Assembly: GCF_014779765.1 (NCBI RefSeq)
Contig: NZ_JACXZA010000001.1
Location: forward strand, 186,001 to 250,000
Length of the DNA stretch: 64,000 nucleotides
Direction of reading: 5' to 3'
Source of the DNA: Paenibacillus terricola
GTDB taxonomy: Bacteria; Bacillota; Bacilli; Paenibacillales; Paenibacillaceae
Of the stretch, positions 7,659-16,609 are shown piece after piece (position 1 is the stretch's first letter; every line of letters begins with the position of its first letter). The translations under genes and the position numbers were made by a program. The notes beneath the pieces are model-generated. The model made no database searches. It saw only the letters and a program-made list of their open reading frames with translations, and was not told the DNA's origin.

Positions 7659-8786
7659 ATGTTGGACGTATTTAAAGTTGCCGATGCTCTCATCGATCAT
7701 ATAAAACAAGCCTTCGCTGAAGATATTGCAATTGCGGCTTACTACGGTTCTTATGCGCAGGGAACCGCAACGAAGCGTTCGGACTTGGATTTCTTCTTCA
7801 TTCCTGCCTCACCAAGAGGTTATCAAGCAAGCCTACAGTTTATTGTGGACGATATAAGCTTTGACTTCTGGCCGATAAGCTGGGAGCGGGCTGAACGAAT
7901 GGCATCGTTTCAGGAGCCGCAGACGACAATCATCGCGGACTGCAAGCTGCTGTACGTTCGATCCGATACGGATCTCGAACAATTCATGAAGCTGCGTGAG
8001 AAGACAAGTTCAATGCAGGCGGTTGAACAAGAACTCACTATGATTCAGAAGGCGGAATCGGAGCTGGAGAAGGTATATCCCCATCTGTACCGAATGACTC
8101 GCGCTGGAAATACCGAATCAATCACTTCTTATCGGATAGAAGCCAGCAGCGTGCTTACGAAGGTGCTGCAAAGCCTTGCTCTGCTTAACCGGACATATTA
8201 CACGAAGGGGTTCGGAAGGAACATGGAGCAAATCATCCGACTGCCGCTTAAACCCATTCGACTAATGCCGCTCATGCAGACGATCATGCGGAGCCGTTCC
8301 AGCGCCGAGATGGTGACAGCTTGTGAGGAATTGGTAGCGGAGACGGCAAGTCTTGTGCTGGAGCAGAAGGCACGGCACCATACAGAGCCTTCCTACGAGA
8401 CGAGGATGAAAGGCATCTATGAAGAGTTTAAAGGGGTGCTGGACAAAATCATCACGGCGTGCGAGACGAATGATTACGATACGGCTTATTTCGCTGCTGT
8501 TCATGTGCAGGAGGAGATTGCCCACTTCATTGCATATGCGGGGACGGGACAATGGAATAGCAGCCTGGTAAGCACTTCGACCGTTCAACAGGCTTATATG
8601 CAGCTGGATCTCCCAGAGCTGATTGCCTGCCTTAACCCACAAGATATGACCCCTTTGCAGCGAGCGACGGAACGCCTTAGCGAACAACTGGAAGAGCTAC
8701 TGCGATCGAAGGGGGTTCGGATCAATCGATTTGCAGATGTTGGGGAGTTCGAGAGCTATTTGAGGGGGAGGAATAGCTTTTCATAA
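7659..8786 (+). CDS. Nucleotidyltransferase domain protein
   Basis: 375 residues. Near residue 27 comes YYGSYAQGTATKRSDLDFFF, the G-S-x(n)-D-x-D signature of the pol-beta/minimal nucleotidyltransferase superfamily with both metal-binding Asp residues (SDLDF). The rest (from about 115) is all helical and lacks a recognisable kanamycin-type C-terminal domain. It ends with conserved-looking acidic and Leu-rich helices. It probably transfers NMP to a small molecule or protein. The substrate is unknown, and antibiotic resistance cannot be claimed. AAGGGGG precedes the ATG. It stands alone between an inverted repeat and an unrelated gene. Confidence 0.7.
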   Translation: MLDVFKVADALIDHIKQAFAEDIAIAAYYGSYAQGTATKRSDLDFFFIPASPRGYQASLQFIVDDISFDFWPISWERAERMASFQEPQTTIIADCKLLYVRSDTDLEQFMKLREKTSSMQAVEQELTMIQKAESELEKVYPHLYRMTRAGNTESITSYRIEASSVLTKVLQSLALLNRTYYTKGFGRNMEQIIRLPLKPIRLMPLMQTIMRSRSSAEMVTACEELVAETASLVLEQKARHHTEPSYETRMKGIYEEFKGVLDKIITACETNDYDTAYFAAVHVQEEIAHFIAYAGTGQWNSSLVSTSTVQQAYMQLDLPELIACLNPQDMTPLQRATERLSEQLEELLRSKGVRINRFADVGEFESYLRGRNSFS

Positions 8787-8898
8787 AAAGGATTTAGAAT
8801 GCGACTTTGTAGTTGAGAAGGCAAGTTGATCCAATTATTATTTGGTTAGGCAATTATATACATATTGATTATGCCTAATAATTCTGAGGAGCAACAGA

Positions 8899-9474
8899 AT
8901 GAGTGAATTTAGCCAGAGCTATCATTTGTTGGGCAGCGTAGAAGAAGCAATCGGACTTATCAATCGTGCAGGAGAAGAAGGATTTGTATTTGAAAAAGCT
9001 AATCAATGGACAACGTTTGTTATCTTAGGAGATCAATTCGTTCCGTCAGACGCCATTACTGAATCTAATCAAGGTTTGCTTGTCCATTATGTATACGCGG
9101 AAGACCATGGTTGGAATATGTCCATTTTCAAGCAATCGGAGCTAGTTTTTAAATTTGACTGCTCTTGGGACAACATGGAGGACTTTGGTTTAACAGAAGA
9201 AGAGTTAGCTGAGATGTACGACAGTGGACAATTACGAGCCCCTGCGGACGAAATATTCGACTTGAAGGTTGTCAGGAAACTCGTTGAAGAGGCTGGTAAT
9301 GAGGCAGCTGACTTAGAATCTCTATTCACAAAGGATGAGGAAGTTATTTTCGCGATGGAGACCCCTAGTGCATATCAGATTGCGGAGAAGCTGGGCATTT
9401 CCAATTATGCTTGGATTTCCGCTGATTCTATAGATGTAAACGATGAATTCTACAAAAATGTAATTAAGGTTTAA
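8899..9474 (+). CDS. Hypothetical acidic cytoplasmic protein
   Basis: This 191-residue, strongly acidic protein (many DEE/EEE clusters) has no signal peptide or membrane segment. I do not recognise a family with confidence. The size, acidity and mixed alpha/beta texture (WTTFVILGDQF, VHYVYAEDHGWNMSIF) resemble cytosolic immunity-type proteins of the SMI1/SUKH kind, but no defining motif is visible. GAGGAG precedes the ATG. Upstream, TTAGGCA (8846-8852) and TGCCTAA (8872-8878) form a 7-bp inverted repeat. A terminator follows. Confidence 0.6.
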   Translation: MSEFSQSYHLLGSVEEAIGLINRAGEEGFVFEKANQWTTFVILGDQFVPSDAITESNQGLLVHYVYAEDHGWNMSIFKQSELVFKFDCSWDNMEDFGLTEEELAEMYDSGQLRAPADEIFDLKVVRKLVEEAGNEAADLESLFTKDEEVIFAMETPSAYQIAEKLGISNYAWISADSIDVNDEFYKNVIKV

Positions 9475-9486
9475 GCCTAACTGTAG

Positions 9487-9543
9487 AACAGCGGCAACCT
9501 TGGACGTTATTGTCCCGGGTTGTCGCTGTTTTTGTCTTATCGA
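9487..9543. terminator. Bidirectional terminator
   Basis: AACAGCG-CAACC and GGTTG-CGCTGTT are paired around a 28-nt loop and followed by TTTTGTC. It lies between two convergent genes. Confidence 0.75.
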
Positions 9544-9545
9544 AT

Positions 9546-10778
9546 TTAGAACGCCCAGTTGCCTCTGCGGAACACAGGCTCAACTGTACCGTCATCGCGG
9601 ATGCCGTCGATGTCCATCTCGGCCGAGCCGATCATGAAGTCGACATGCGAAATGCTCGTATTGACGCCGGCTGCTTCGAGTTCTTCCGGCGACATCGTTT
9701 TGCCGCCTTCGACGTTGAAGGCATAGCCGCTGCCGATTGCGAGATGGTTCGATGCGTTCTCGTCGAACAACGTGTTGTAGAACAGGATGTTCGAGTTCGA
9801 GATCGGCGACTGATGAGGCACAAGCGCCACTTCGCCCAAGTAGTGGGAGCCTTCGTCCGTATCGACGAGACCTTGCAGAATGTCCTGCCCTTGCTCGGCT
9901 TCAACCTTTACAATACGGCCGTTCTCGAACGTGATTTTGAAACCGTCGATAATGTTGCCGCCGTAGCTGAGCGGCTTCGTGCTGGATACATAGCCGTTCA
10001 CGCCATTCTTATAAGGAGCGGTGAACACTTCTTCCGTTGGCATATTCGCCATGAACGGAATATCGTTCTTGTTCTCGCTTGCCGCGCCAACCCACAGATG
10101 TTTATCCGGCAGCTCGATCGTGAGATCGGTGCCTGGAGCACGATAGTGGAGCTTGCGATATTTGCGCTCATTAAGAATATGGACCTTCGCATGCAGGTTC
10201 TCGTTGTGTGTCTGCCAAGCTGCAACGGGGTCCGGCGTATTCAGGCGCACGGATTCGAAGATCGCCGTCCACAGCTTATCGACTGCTTCATCAGGCGATG
10301 CATCCGGGAACACCTTGGCAGCCCAAGCCTGGGAAGCGCCAGCGACGACCGTCCAGCTGTTCTGGTCGGATTGAATGGCGCGGCGGTAATGCTTGAGTCC
10401 TTCGCCGGACGCTTTCTGGAACGCTGCGATTCGGGCAGGGTTGATGCCTTTCAACAGATCCGGGCTTGCCGATACGACGGCGACGAATGCGGCTCCGCGA
10501 TCGACGAACGTATTGCGCTTAAGCTTCTCGTACTCCGGATATACGTTGAATACTTCATCTGCCGCCTTCTCATATTTCAATCGAGCGGTAACGTCGTCCG
10601 TCCAATCGATATGAACGTTGGATGCGCCTGCTGCATAAGCCTGCGCGGCGATCTGTCTGCCCAGCTCTACGAGTTCAATCGAGCAGGTAACGAATAGATC
10701 CTGTCCTTGCTGAATGTTGACGCCGACCTTGACGATCAGCTCCGCGTATTTGTCTAATTGCTGTGATGTAACTGGCAT
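9546..10778 (-). CDS. M29 family aminopeptidase (AmpS/PepS-like)
   Basis: 410 residues, the usual size for M29 thermophilic-type metallo-aminopeptidases, which trim N-terminal residues in the cytoplasm using two divalent metal ions. Likely metal ligands of the family are visible in order: NMPTEEVF, EGSHYLGE, NHLAIGSGYAF and SHVDFMIG, supplying Glu, Glu/His, His and His/Asp. The ATG at 10778 follows AGGAGG seven bases upstream. The earlier in-frame ATG at 10796 overlaps that ribosome site and is unlikely. It is single and convergent with the preceding gene. Confidence 0.9.
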   Translation of the reverse strand: MPVTSQQLDKYAELIVKVGVNIQQGQDLFVTCSIELVELGRQIAAQAYAAGASNVHIDWTDDVTARLKYEKAADEVFNVYPEYEKLKRNTFVDRGAAFVAVVSASPDLLKGINPARIAAFQKASGEGLKHYRRAIQSDQNSWTVVAGASQAWAAKVFPDASPDEAVDKLWTAIFESVRLNTPDPVAAWQTHNENLHAKVHILNERKYRKLHYRAPGTDLTIELPDKHLWVGAASENKNDIPFMANMPTEEVFTAPYKNGVNGYVSSTKPLSYGGNIIDGFKITFENGRIVKVEAEQGQDILQGLVDTDEGSHYLGEVALVPHQSPISNSNILFYNTLFDENASNHLAIGSGYAFNVEGGKTMSPEELEAAGVNTSISHVDFMIGSAEMDIDGIRDDGTVEPVFRRGNWAF

Positions 10779-11191
10779 TCGTATTCCTCCTGACATCTGG
10801 ATCTTTGAGTGGAGCTCAAAGTCACTCTGCTAATTAAGAGATCTGTATGTATCGTCTAATTGCCGATAGTCTTATTGTAACGCGAATGGCGGCAACAAGC
10901 GAACGGATGAAGGTCGTGATGTGTTGAACAAGCGTTAGCCTACCATAGTATATGGTAAATTGCGCTAATCATGCGATTGAACCACTGTTGCTGCATATTC
11001 GTGTTCCCGACTATCGACTGTCCTCGAAACGATAACCGCAGTCAGTGATACGTTCGTAGCTGGGGATCAAATAGTCGCGCCGTTAGGGCTGTACCCGACT
11101 GTAAGTAACTGGTGTCTACCTACGTCGTTTCTTGTCTCATCCGTCGCATTCATGTAAACTCAGCATGTAGACGCAAGCAACGGGAGATGGA
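10779..11191. other. Non-coding interval of about 410 bp between divergent genes
   Basis: No open frame with a ribosome site, no tRNA-like fold and no strong hairpin were seen. It must hold the promoters of the aminopeptidase (reverse) and mqnB (forward), but no consensus -35/-10 pair stands out. Confidence 0.4.
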
Positions 11192-11851
11192 ATGATGGGC
11201 AACAAAATTTTGATCGTAACCGCAGTTGAAGCGGAACGAGATGCGGTATTGCGCGGTCTGGAAGGCGATGAGCGATTCGTTGTTATCGCTGGCGGCGTTG
11301 GTCCCGCGATCATTGCGGCAAGCACGGCGACAGCATTGACAACAGCTGCTGGCAGCTATCGGCTCGTCATCAGCGCGGGCATCGGCGGCGGCTTCGACGG
11401 ACAAGCCGACATCGGCGATATTGTCGTATCGACAGGCATTACCGCTGCTGATCTTGGCGCAGAGACGCCGGATGGCGAGCGGTTTCTTAGCGTGGACGAG
11501 CTTGGCTTCGGCTCTGCTCGCGTGGCAGTGGACGAGGGGCTGGCGCACCGTTTGACGGAAGCACTATTAACGGCAGACATGCGTGCATGTGCAGGACAAG
11601 CGTTGACCGTCTCGACGGCGACTGGCTCTGCAGAGCAGGCTGCTCGGCTGGCTGCTCGTGTGCCGGGAGCGGCTTCCGAAGGGATGGAAGGCTACGGTGT
11701 TGCAGCGGCTGCGCAATTGGCAGGCGTTCCTGTACTCGAGCTGCGTGCGATCTCGAATCGGGTAGGCCCGAGAGATAAATCCGCATGGCGAATCGGAGAG
11801 GCGCTTGGCCGATTGGCACAAGCGGTTTCTGTATTGAAGGAGGTATTCTAG
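11192..11851 (+). CDS. mqnB: Futalosine hydrolase
   Basis: 219 residues of the PNP/MTA-SAH nucleosidase fold: ILIVTAVEAERDAV at the start, IAGGVGPAIIAASTATAL, then ISAGIGGGF, and EGMEGYGVAAAAQLAGVP (nucleoside site Glu-Gly-Met-Glu) near residue 165. ELRAISNRVG follows, with the Asn/Arg typical of futalosine hydrolases rather than Asp. It splits futalosine to release hypoxanthine in the mqn menaquinone pathway. The next gene, mqnD, four bases downstream, makes the assignment firm. There are tandem ATG codons at 11192 and 11195; GGGAG spacing slightly favours the second. Confidence 0.92.
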   Translation: MMGNKILIVTAVEAERDAVLRGLEGDERFVVIAGGVGPAIIAASTATALTTAAGSYRLVISAGIGGGFDGQADIGDIVVSTGITAADLGAETPDGERFLSVDELGFGSARVAVDEGLAHRLTEALLTADMRACAGQALTVSTATGSAEQAARLAARVPGAASEGMEGYGVAAAAQLAGVPVLELRAISNRVGPRDKSAWRIGEALGRLAQAVSVLKEVF

Positions 11852-11855
11852 CATT

Positions 11856-12701
11856 ATGACGACGATGAACATTGCTTATTCCCCATGTCCGAACGATACA
11901 TTCGTGTTCCATGCTTGGGCGCATGGCTTAGTAGAGGGTGCGCCAAGCTTGAATGTAACGTACGCGGATATCGATATTACGAACAAATGGGCAGCAAAAG
12001 GCGAAGGGCCAGAGGTACTCAAAATCTCTTACGCAGCGCTTCCTTATGTGCTTGACGAATATGCGCTAATTCCTTGTGGCGGCGCGCTTGGCCGCGGCTG
12101 CGGGCCGCTTGTGCTGACCAACGGCGGCAATACGGATCCGGCGAAGCTCGCTGGCCGTACAGTTGCAGTGCCGAGCGACCGCTCGACCGCTTATATGCTG
12201 TTCCGCTTGTGGGCGGCAGACCATGTGCCAGGTGGGGGCAGCAGCTTGAATATTATCGTGATGCCGTTCCATGAGATCATGCCGGCTGTACGCGATGGGA
12301 AGATCGACGCAGGCCTCGTTATTCATGAAGCGCGGTTTACGTACCAGAACTACGGACTTACGCTAATGCAGGATCTTGGCAGCTGGTGGGAAGCAGATAC
12401 AGGCCTTCCCATTCCGCTCGGCGCGATCATTGTGAAGCGCTCGTTGGACCGCGACGCGATTACGAACTGGGTTCGTGCTTCCGTTGAGTACGCTTGGGCG
12501 CATCCTGAAGCATCAAGCGAGTATGTCATGTGTCACGCGCAGGAGATGTCTCCTGACGTTGCGAAGCAGCATATTGAGCTGTATGTGAATGAGTTTACCC
12601 GCAATCTAGGCGAGGACGGCTTCGGCGCGATCCGAGCGCTGCTCGGCCGTGCGGCAGATGAGGGACTTGTTCCGCACATCGATCCGGAGAAGCTGCTGTA
12701 A
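11856..12701 (+). CDS. mqnD: 1,4-dihydroxy-6-naphthoate synthase
   Basis: 281 residues starting MNIAYSPCPNDTFVFHAWAHG, the hallmark of MqnD, a periplasmic-binding-protein-like enzyme. It converts cyclic de-hypoxanthinyl futalosine to 1,4-dihydroxy-6-naphthoate late in futalosine-route menaquinone synthesis. Also visible are LPCGGALGRGCGPL near residue 70 and VIHEARFTYQNYGL near 150, containing the catalytic His. AAGGAGGT lies inside the end of mqnB, and the genes form a tight two-gene operon closed by a terminator. It implies that the host makes menaquinone by the mqn route. mqnA, mqnC and mqnE are not in this window. Confidence 0.95.
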   Translation: MTTMNIAYSPCPNDTFVFHAWAHGLVEGAPSLNVTYADIDITNKWAAKGEGPEVLKISYAALPYVLDEYALIPCGGALGRGCGPLVLTNGGNTDPAKLAGRTVAVPSDRSTAYMLFRLWAADHVPGGGSSLNIIVMPFHEIMPAVRDGKIDAGLVIHEARFTYQNYGLTLMQDLGSWWEADTGLPIPLGAIIVKRSLDRDAITNWVRASVEYAWAHPEASSEYVMCHAQEMSPDVAKQHIELYVNEFTRNLGEDGFGAIRALLGRAADEGLVPHIDPEKLL

Positions 12702-12726
12702 CATACGGGCCACAGTTAATGCCAAT

Positions 12727-12780
12727 AGACCAAACCTGCATCCCCAACTCATTCGGTGGGGGCAGGTTTGGTCTTTTTTT
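12727..12780 (+). terminator. Terminator of mqnB-mqnD
   Basis: AGACCAAACCTGC-at-CCCC pairs with GGGG-GCAGGTTTGGTCT and is followed by a run of seven T. Confidence 0.92.
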
Positions 12781-12867
12781 GCATATGAACCAGCACTTAA
12801 TATGGTATATTTAATAGGAAGATTATAGGAGATATAACTGCGATTTCAAACGAAGGGGGAAGCTTGT

Positions 12868-14679
12868 TTGAGTCAGTTGCGAGTAGGACTAACCGCCGAA
12901 TATTTGTTTAACGGGAGTACGGAGGATACGAGTGGGCAAGGCAGACATTCGCAAGCAGAGGGTACAGTCGTAGCGGCGGCGAATCGATTCGGTGAAGATA
13001 ACCGCGCTTATGTTTTCTCAGGTCAAGGTGAACATATTGTACTGGACCCTCCGCTGTCGCTCAACCCGGATGCATTTTCGGTTTCCGTCTGGGTGAAGTA
13101 TGATCAGAACGTCGCGTTCAAGGGATGGAGCAACGCGATTATTTCACAGGACGACCATGGCCTTCAAGCAGATAGATCGCGGCGAGTGTTCCAATTGAGC
13201 ACCAAAGGCGATAGATTCGTCTGGCACCGAATGATGGGCGGACAAGATGCGGTCGGCAAATATCCGATCCAACCCGGTGTATGGTATCATGTGGCAGCTA
13301 GCTATGATGGCAGTGATCATAAACTTTACGTGAACGGAGAGCTGAATGACTGCCAGACAGGTACTTTCAAGCCTAATGATGAGGAACCTATCTATATCGG
13401 GAAAAAGAACTCGGATGAGCCGCGATTCTGGTTCAATGGTGCGATTGACGATATTCGGATCTATAACCGGGTCCTGCTCGAACAAGAGATTTCGGAACTA
13501 TATACCGAACATGGTTACGAGGGCGATCCGAACCTTGTGCCTGTTTCGCTGGAGGCGCCGCGTCAGAAAAGGTCGGCAAGGAAGCGGGGACCTGTGCGGA
13601 AGCTGCTCGAGCGTCAAACCTTTAACTGGAATGATTGCTATAACTCGCTTGCCTTCGCATTGTATGGCGTTATGCAATATTCGAATAAGCCGATAACGCT
13701 GCCGCAGGTATTGGTTTATACAGGACAAGCTTTCGCCATTAACACAGGGGCAAAGCAGATCGTACCGATGGATGTGTTCGGGGATGGCAGTCTGCTGCGG
13801 TCTGCACTCGACAATCTGGGCTATGACATGGACGTGCTCACGGCGAACATCTATGGTGGAGACTGGGCGGACGATACGATCGACAGAGCACTGCTAATGG
13901 TCGGAGACAGTATTCAGCGCGGCTATGCCGCAATCGGCTGGAATCTCGATAACTATGAGCATGGCCTTATATATGGCTACGATGACAAACGTCAGCTATT
14001 GAATATTCATGATATTCATGCGCGTGAAGGCGGAGAGCTTGCTTATGATGATTTCGGCAGGCGGCCGCTGCAAGGACAACCCATTAATCCAGAGATGTTC
14101 GTGCTCGTCCTAAAGGAGAGGGAAGAAAAGCCGCATTTGGGTGTAACACGTTACACACAGGAAGAGGATGCGAGCTATCGGAAAACGTTGCGTACGGCAT
14201 TAGCGTTAGGTATTCAGCATATTGAGAATGTTGGCATGGAGGGCTCATCCCGTCGCAATGGCATAGCTGCTATTGATGCCTGGATCGAGGCATTCGAGAC
14301 AGGCTCGGCACCGCCATTCGATACGAGCTATAACCTGCTGTGGATTACGTCGTCGAGGCAGTATTTAGCACCATTCTTCATGCAATCGGCCATTACACAC
14401 TGCATGTCCATTCAGGACATCACGCTTCAGCAGCTGATGTTGAAGGCGGCAGATGTATATATGTGCAGTTATCGGGCATGGGTGGGCCTAAGAGAACTGT
14501 TCCCGTTCCCGCATGGCGCAGATACGGCCGAACCTCAATTGAGGTCGGAGGCGCTGCGTTTGCTGCATGATGCGCGTGAAGCTGAGGCGGCGGGGCTGAT
14601 AGTTCTGCATGAGATCGTTAACCACCTTACACCTGCAGCTGAAATCGAATCTCATACGGATGCTAATATATTGGTCTAA
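12868..14679 (+). CDS. LamG-domain protein fused to a papain-like (BtrH_N/C39-like) domain
   Basis: 603 residues without a signal peptide. Residues about 5-215 are a concanavalin-like LamG domain (LTAEYLFNGSTEDTSGQGRH, SVSVWVKY, WYHVAASYDGSDHKLYVNGE, GAIDDIRIYNRVL). After a basic linker (KRSARKRG), residues about 250-420 look like a papain-fold domain: NWNDCYNSLAF offers a Cys, YEHGLIYGYDD a His and LLNIHDIHA an Asp. A helical C-terminal part follows. The pairing resembles BtrH-type acyltransferase/peptidase-like domains of secondary metabolism, but the family call is tentative. The TTG at 12868 follows AAGGGGGA. It is monocistronic and lies after the mqn terminator. Confidence 0.6.
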   Translation: MSQLRVGLTAEYLFNGSTEDTSGQGRHSQAEGTVVAAANRFGEDNRAYVFSGQGEHIVLDPPLSLNPDAFSVSVWVKYDQNVAFKGWSNAIISQDDHGLQADRSRRVFQLSTKGDRFVWHRMMGGQDAVGKYPIQPGVWYHVAASYDGSDHKLYVNGELNDCQTGTFKPNDEEPIYIGKKNSDEPRFWFNGAIDDIRIYNRVLLEQEISELYTEHGYEGDPNLVPVSLEAPRQKRSARKRGPVRKLLERQTFNWNDCYNSLAFALYGVMQYSNKPITLPQVLVYTGQAFAINTGAKQIVPMDVFGDGSLLRSALDNLGYDMDVLTANIYGGDWADDTIDRALLMVGDSIQRGYAAIGWNLDNYEHGLIYGYDDKRQLLNIHDIHAREGGELAYDDFGRRPLQGQPINPEMFVLVLKEREEKPHLGVTRYTQEEDASYRKTLRTALALGIQHIENVGMEGSSRRNGIAAIDAWIEAFETGSAPPFDTSYNLLWITSSRQYLAPFFMQSAITHCMSIQDITLQQLMLKAADVYMCSYRAWVGLRELFPFPHGADTAEPQLRSEALRLLHDAREAEAAGLIVLHEIVNHLTPAAEIESHTDANILV

Positions 14680-14693
14680 AATGTACATGTCAA

Positions 14694-14723
14694 AGAGGGC
14701 TGTCCACGGACGGATAGCCCTCT
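14694..14723. terminator. Terminator between the LamG gene and csaA
   Basis: AGAGGGCT (14694-14701) and AGCCCTCT (14716-14723) lie between convergent genes. The T tract is weak on the plus strand. Confidence 0.6.
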
Positions 14724-14742
14724 TCACCGTGCACCGCACTCT

Positions 14743-15072
14743 CTATGCGATGGGGGTTCCATTGCTCACCGGCACATCCGGCCGCAGCAGCACAACGTCG
14801 CCTTCCTCCGGAACGCCGCCAATGACGAGTACCTCGGATTTGAAGCCAGCAATGCGTCGGACGGGGAAATTAACGACGGCTGCTACCTGCGTGCCGATCA
14901 ATTGCTCGGGCGTATATCTGTGCGTGATCTGAGCGGATGACTGCTTAATGCCGAGATCGCCAAAATCGATCGTTAGTTTAATTGCAGGCTTGCGCGCTTC
15001 TGGAAAAGGCTCTGCCTCGATAATCGTACCGATACGGATGTCCAGGTTCAAAAAGTCTTCGATCGTTGCCAT
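14743..15072 (-). CDS. csaA: tRNA-binding chaperone-like protein CsaA
   Basis: 109 residues forming a single OB-fold tRNA-binding domain: [23 protein letters not shown] at the start, then [17 protein letters not shown] and the [17 protein letters not shown] motif. Length and sequence match Bacillus CsaA, a dimer described as an export-related chaperone and related to the C-terminal domain of methionyl-tRNA synthetase. It is convergent with the LamG gene and divergent from the ArsR unit. Confidence 0.93.
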   Translation of the reverse strand: MATIEDFLNLDIRIGTIIEAEPFPEARKPAIKLTIDFGDLGIKQSSAQITHRYTPEQLIGTQVAAVVNFPVRRIAGFKSEVLVIGGVPEEGDVVLLRPDVPVSNGTPIA

Positions 15073-15190
15073 GTTGAGTCACTCCATTCATTCTTCATTC
15101 TCGTTATCTTACTATAATGTTTGTCTGCAAAGCTATGAAAGAGTGCTGGTTGATACGGTTTGAACCAAATCTGAGGGGAAAAGATTTTTA

Positions 15191-15228
15191 AATATACCTT
15201 TACAGGAATATTCCCTATGAGGTATATT
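15191..15228. promoter_or_regulatory. 38-bp fully symmetric operator overlapping the ArsR promoter
   Basis: Outer arms AATATACCT (15191-15199) and AGGTATATT (15220-15228) flank, at equal 5-bp distances, the perfect palindrome GGAATATTCC (15205-15214). A promoter is superimposed: -35 TTTACA (15199-15204) and -10 TATATT (15223-15228, 18-bp spacer). This is a convincing autoregulatory site for the ArsR-family gene 75 bp downstream. Confidence 0.65.
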
Positions 15229-15303
15229 ATAACCATAAGAAGTTAATCCTCATGAAGAAGGGGATGATTACACGACCATTCTTAATCTAACGAGGTGAAC
15301 AAC

Positions 15304-15648
15304 ATGTCAGGCGGCAATCCAGGGATTGATATGGCAGCACTAAGCGCCTTGGCTGAGCCGAATCGGATGCAGATCGTGGAGTTATTGCGAGAAGGCCCTC
15401 TGACAGTAGGAGAAATCGCGGATCGGTTAGGGCTGCGCCAGCCTCAAGCTTCGAAGCATCTGAAGGTGCTCAGCGATAGCGGAGTGGTGGAAGTAACGGC
15501 GGACGCGAATCGACGAATATATAAGCTGCGGTCAGAACCATTCCTAACATTTCAGTCATGGGTGAAATCGTTCCGTCACGTCTGGGAAGAGCGTTTCGAT
15601 AATTTAGACAACTACTTGCGCGAACTGCAGAGCAAGGATAACCAATAA
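15304..15648 (+). CDS. ArsR family transcriptional regulator
   Basis: 114 residues with a winged helix: AALSALAEPNRMQIVELLREG, then VGEIADRLGLRQPQASKHLKVL (recognition helix) and DANRRIYKL (wing). No cysteine metal site is visible, so it belongs to the metal-independent ArsR-SRPBCC type that usually controls the next gene. GAGGTG (15292-15297) is the ribosome site, so the ATG at 15304 is preferred to the GTG at 15295. The symmetric operator at 15191-15228 lies upstream. It is the first gene of ArsR-SRPBCC-VOC. Confidence 0.9.
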   Translation: MSGGNPGIDMAALSALAEPNRMQIVELLREGPLTVGEIADRLGLRQPQASKHLKVLSDSGVVEVTADANRRIYKLRSEPFLTFQSWVKSFRHVWEERFDNLDNYLRELQSKDNQ

Positions 15649-15672
15649 ATTGAGCCTTGGGAGGCCAACACA

Positions 15673-16188
15673 ATGACAAATCAAGCGATTGTATCTACGG
15701 TAGAGAATGATCGGGTTCTGGTACTGGAGCGGGAGTTCAACGCGCCGCGCGAGCTTGTGTTCCGAATGTTTAAAGAAGCGGAACATTTGAAACACTGGTG
15801 GGGACCGAGGGGCTGGGAGCTTCCGGTGTGCAATGTTGATTTTCGTCCAGGCGGCGTATGGCATTATTGCATGAAGTGCGTCGATAAGAACCAAGGCGAT
15901 TTCTTCGGCATGGAATCTTGGGGTAAAGCTATATACGGCGAAATTGATGAACCGGAGAAGATTGTGTACACGGACTTTTTCTCAGATGCAGAGGGCAATG
16001 TGAACGAACAACTGCCATCGACTCAAGTAACGCTTGAATTCGTTGATCTTGGCGGCAGCACGAAGCTCATTAACCGCGGGGTATATGCTTCGGCTGAAGC
16101 GTTGCAAACGGTGCTCGATATGGGTATGCTGCAAGGCATTACGGAGACTTGGAACCGATTGAGCGAACGTTTGGATTCGGTGAAGTAA
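15673..16188 (+). CDS. SRPBCC (AHSA1-like) domain protein
   Basis: 171 residues beginning with the usual AHSA1 pattern: VLVLEREFNAPRELVFRMFKEAEHLKHWWGPRGWE, then DFRPGGVWHY and a C-terminal helix (GITETWNRLSERLDSV). It has a START/Bet v1-like hydrophobic-ligand fold and is cytoplasmic. It lies 24 bp after the ArsR gene with GGGAGG before its ATG, forming one unit. The ligand is unknown. Such ArsR-SRPBCC pairs are common in Bacillales and are thought to respond to small hydrophobic compounds. Confidence 0.88.
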   Translation: MTNQAIVSTVENDRVLVLEREFNAPRELVFRMFKEAEHLKHWWGPRGWELPVCNVDFRPGGVWHYCMKCVDKNQGDFFGMESWGKAIYGEIDEPEKIVYTDFFSDAEGNVNEQLPSTQVTLEFVDLGGSTKLINRGVYASAEALQTVLDMGMLQGITETWNRLSERLDSVK

Positions 16189-16234
16189 ATAGTAAATCTG
16201 AATAAACCTGTCTATCAAGGGAGTGTATCTAACC

Positions 16235-16609
16235 ATGATCAATAAAGTTGGACAAATTATGCTGTACGTTAATAACCAAGACGCATGTCGCGATTTCTGG
16301 ACGGAGAAAGCTGGATTCGAAGTGGTGAACGAAGTAAACATGGGCGAAATGCGTTGGATCGAGATTGCACCGAAGGGCGCAGCGACGACGATCATCCTTC
16401 ATAGCAAAGAGACTGTTGCGAAGATGAACCCAGGCATGAATCTCGGAACGCCATCTCTCATGTTCTTCTCCGACAGCTTCGACTCGCTGTACAGTGATTT
16501 GAAGAATAAAAACGTGAAAGTCGGCGATATCGTGAATCTTCCGTCTGGCCGTGTGTTCAACTTCGCAGACGACGAAGAGAACTACTTCGCAGTCATGGAA
16601 ACGAAATAA
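16235..16609 (+). CDS. VOC superfamily (glyoxalase-like) protein
   Basis: 124 residues forming one VOC beta-alpha-beta-beta-beta pair: GQIMLYVNNQDACRDFWTEKAGF, then RWIEIAPKGAATTIILHSK, and at the C-terminus VFNFADDEENYFAVME. It could bind a metal through a His/Glu set but lacks an obvious complete metal quartet. Enzymes of this type include glyoxalases, dioxygenases and drug-binding proteins. AAGGGAGTG ends nine bases before the ATG at 16235; the upstream GTG at 16223 is part of that ribosome site. Third gene of the ArsR unit. Confidence 0.85.
   Translation: MINKVGQIMLYVNNQDACRDFWTEKAGFEVVNEVNMGEMRWIEIAPKGAATTIILHSKETVAKMNPGMNLGTPSLMFFSDSFDSLYSDLKNKNVKVGDIVNLPSGRVFNFADDEENYFAVMETK

Noticed and set aside
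9510-10697. 395-codon forward frame antisense to the aminopeptidase
   Set aside because: The reverse frame carries the M29 metal-site motifs and the ribosome site. The forward frame has an odd composition and no family match.
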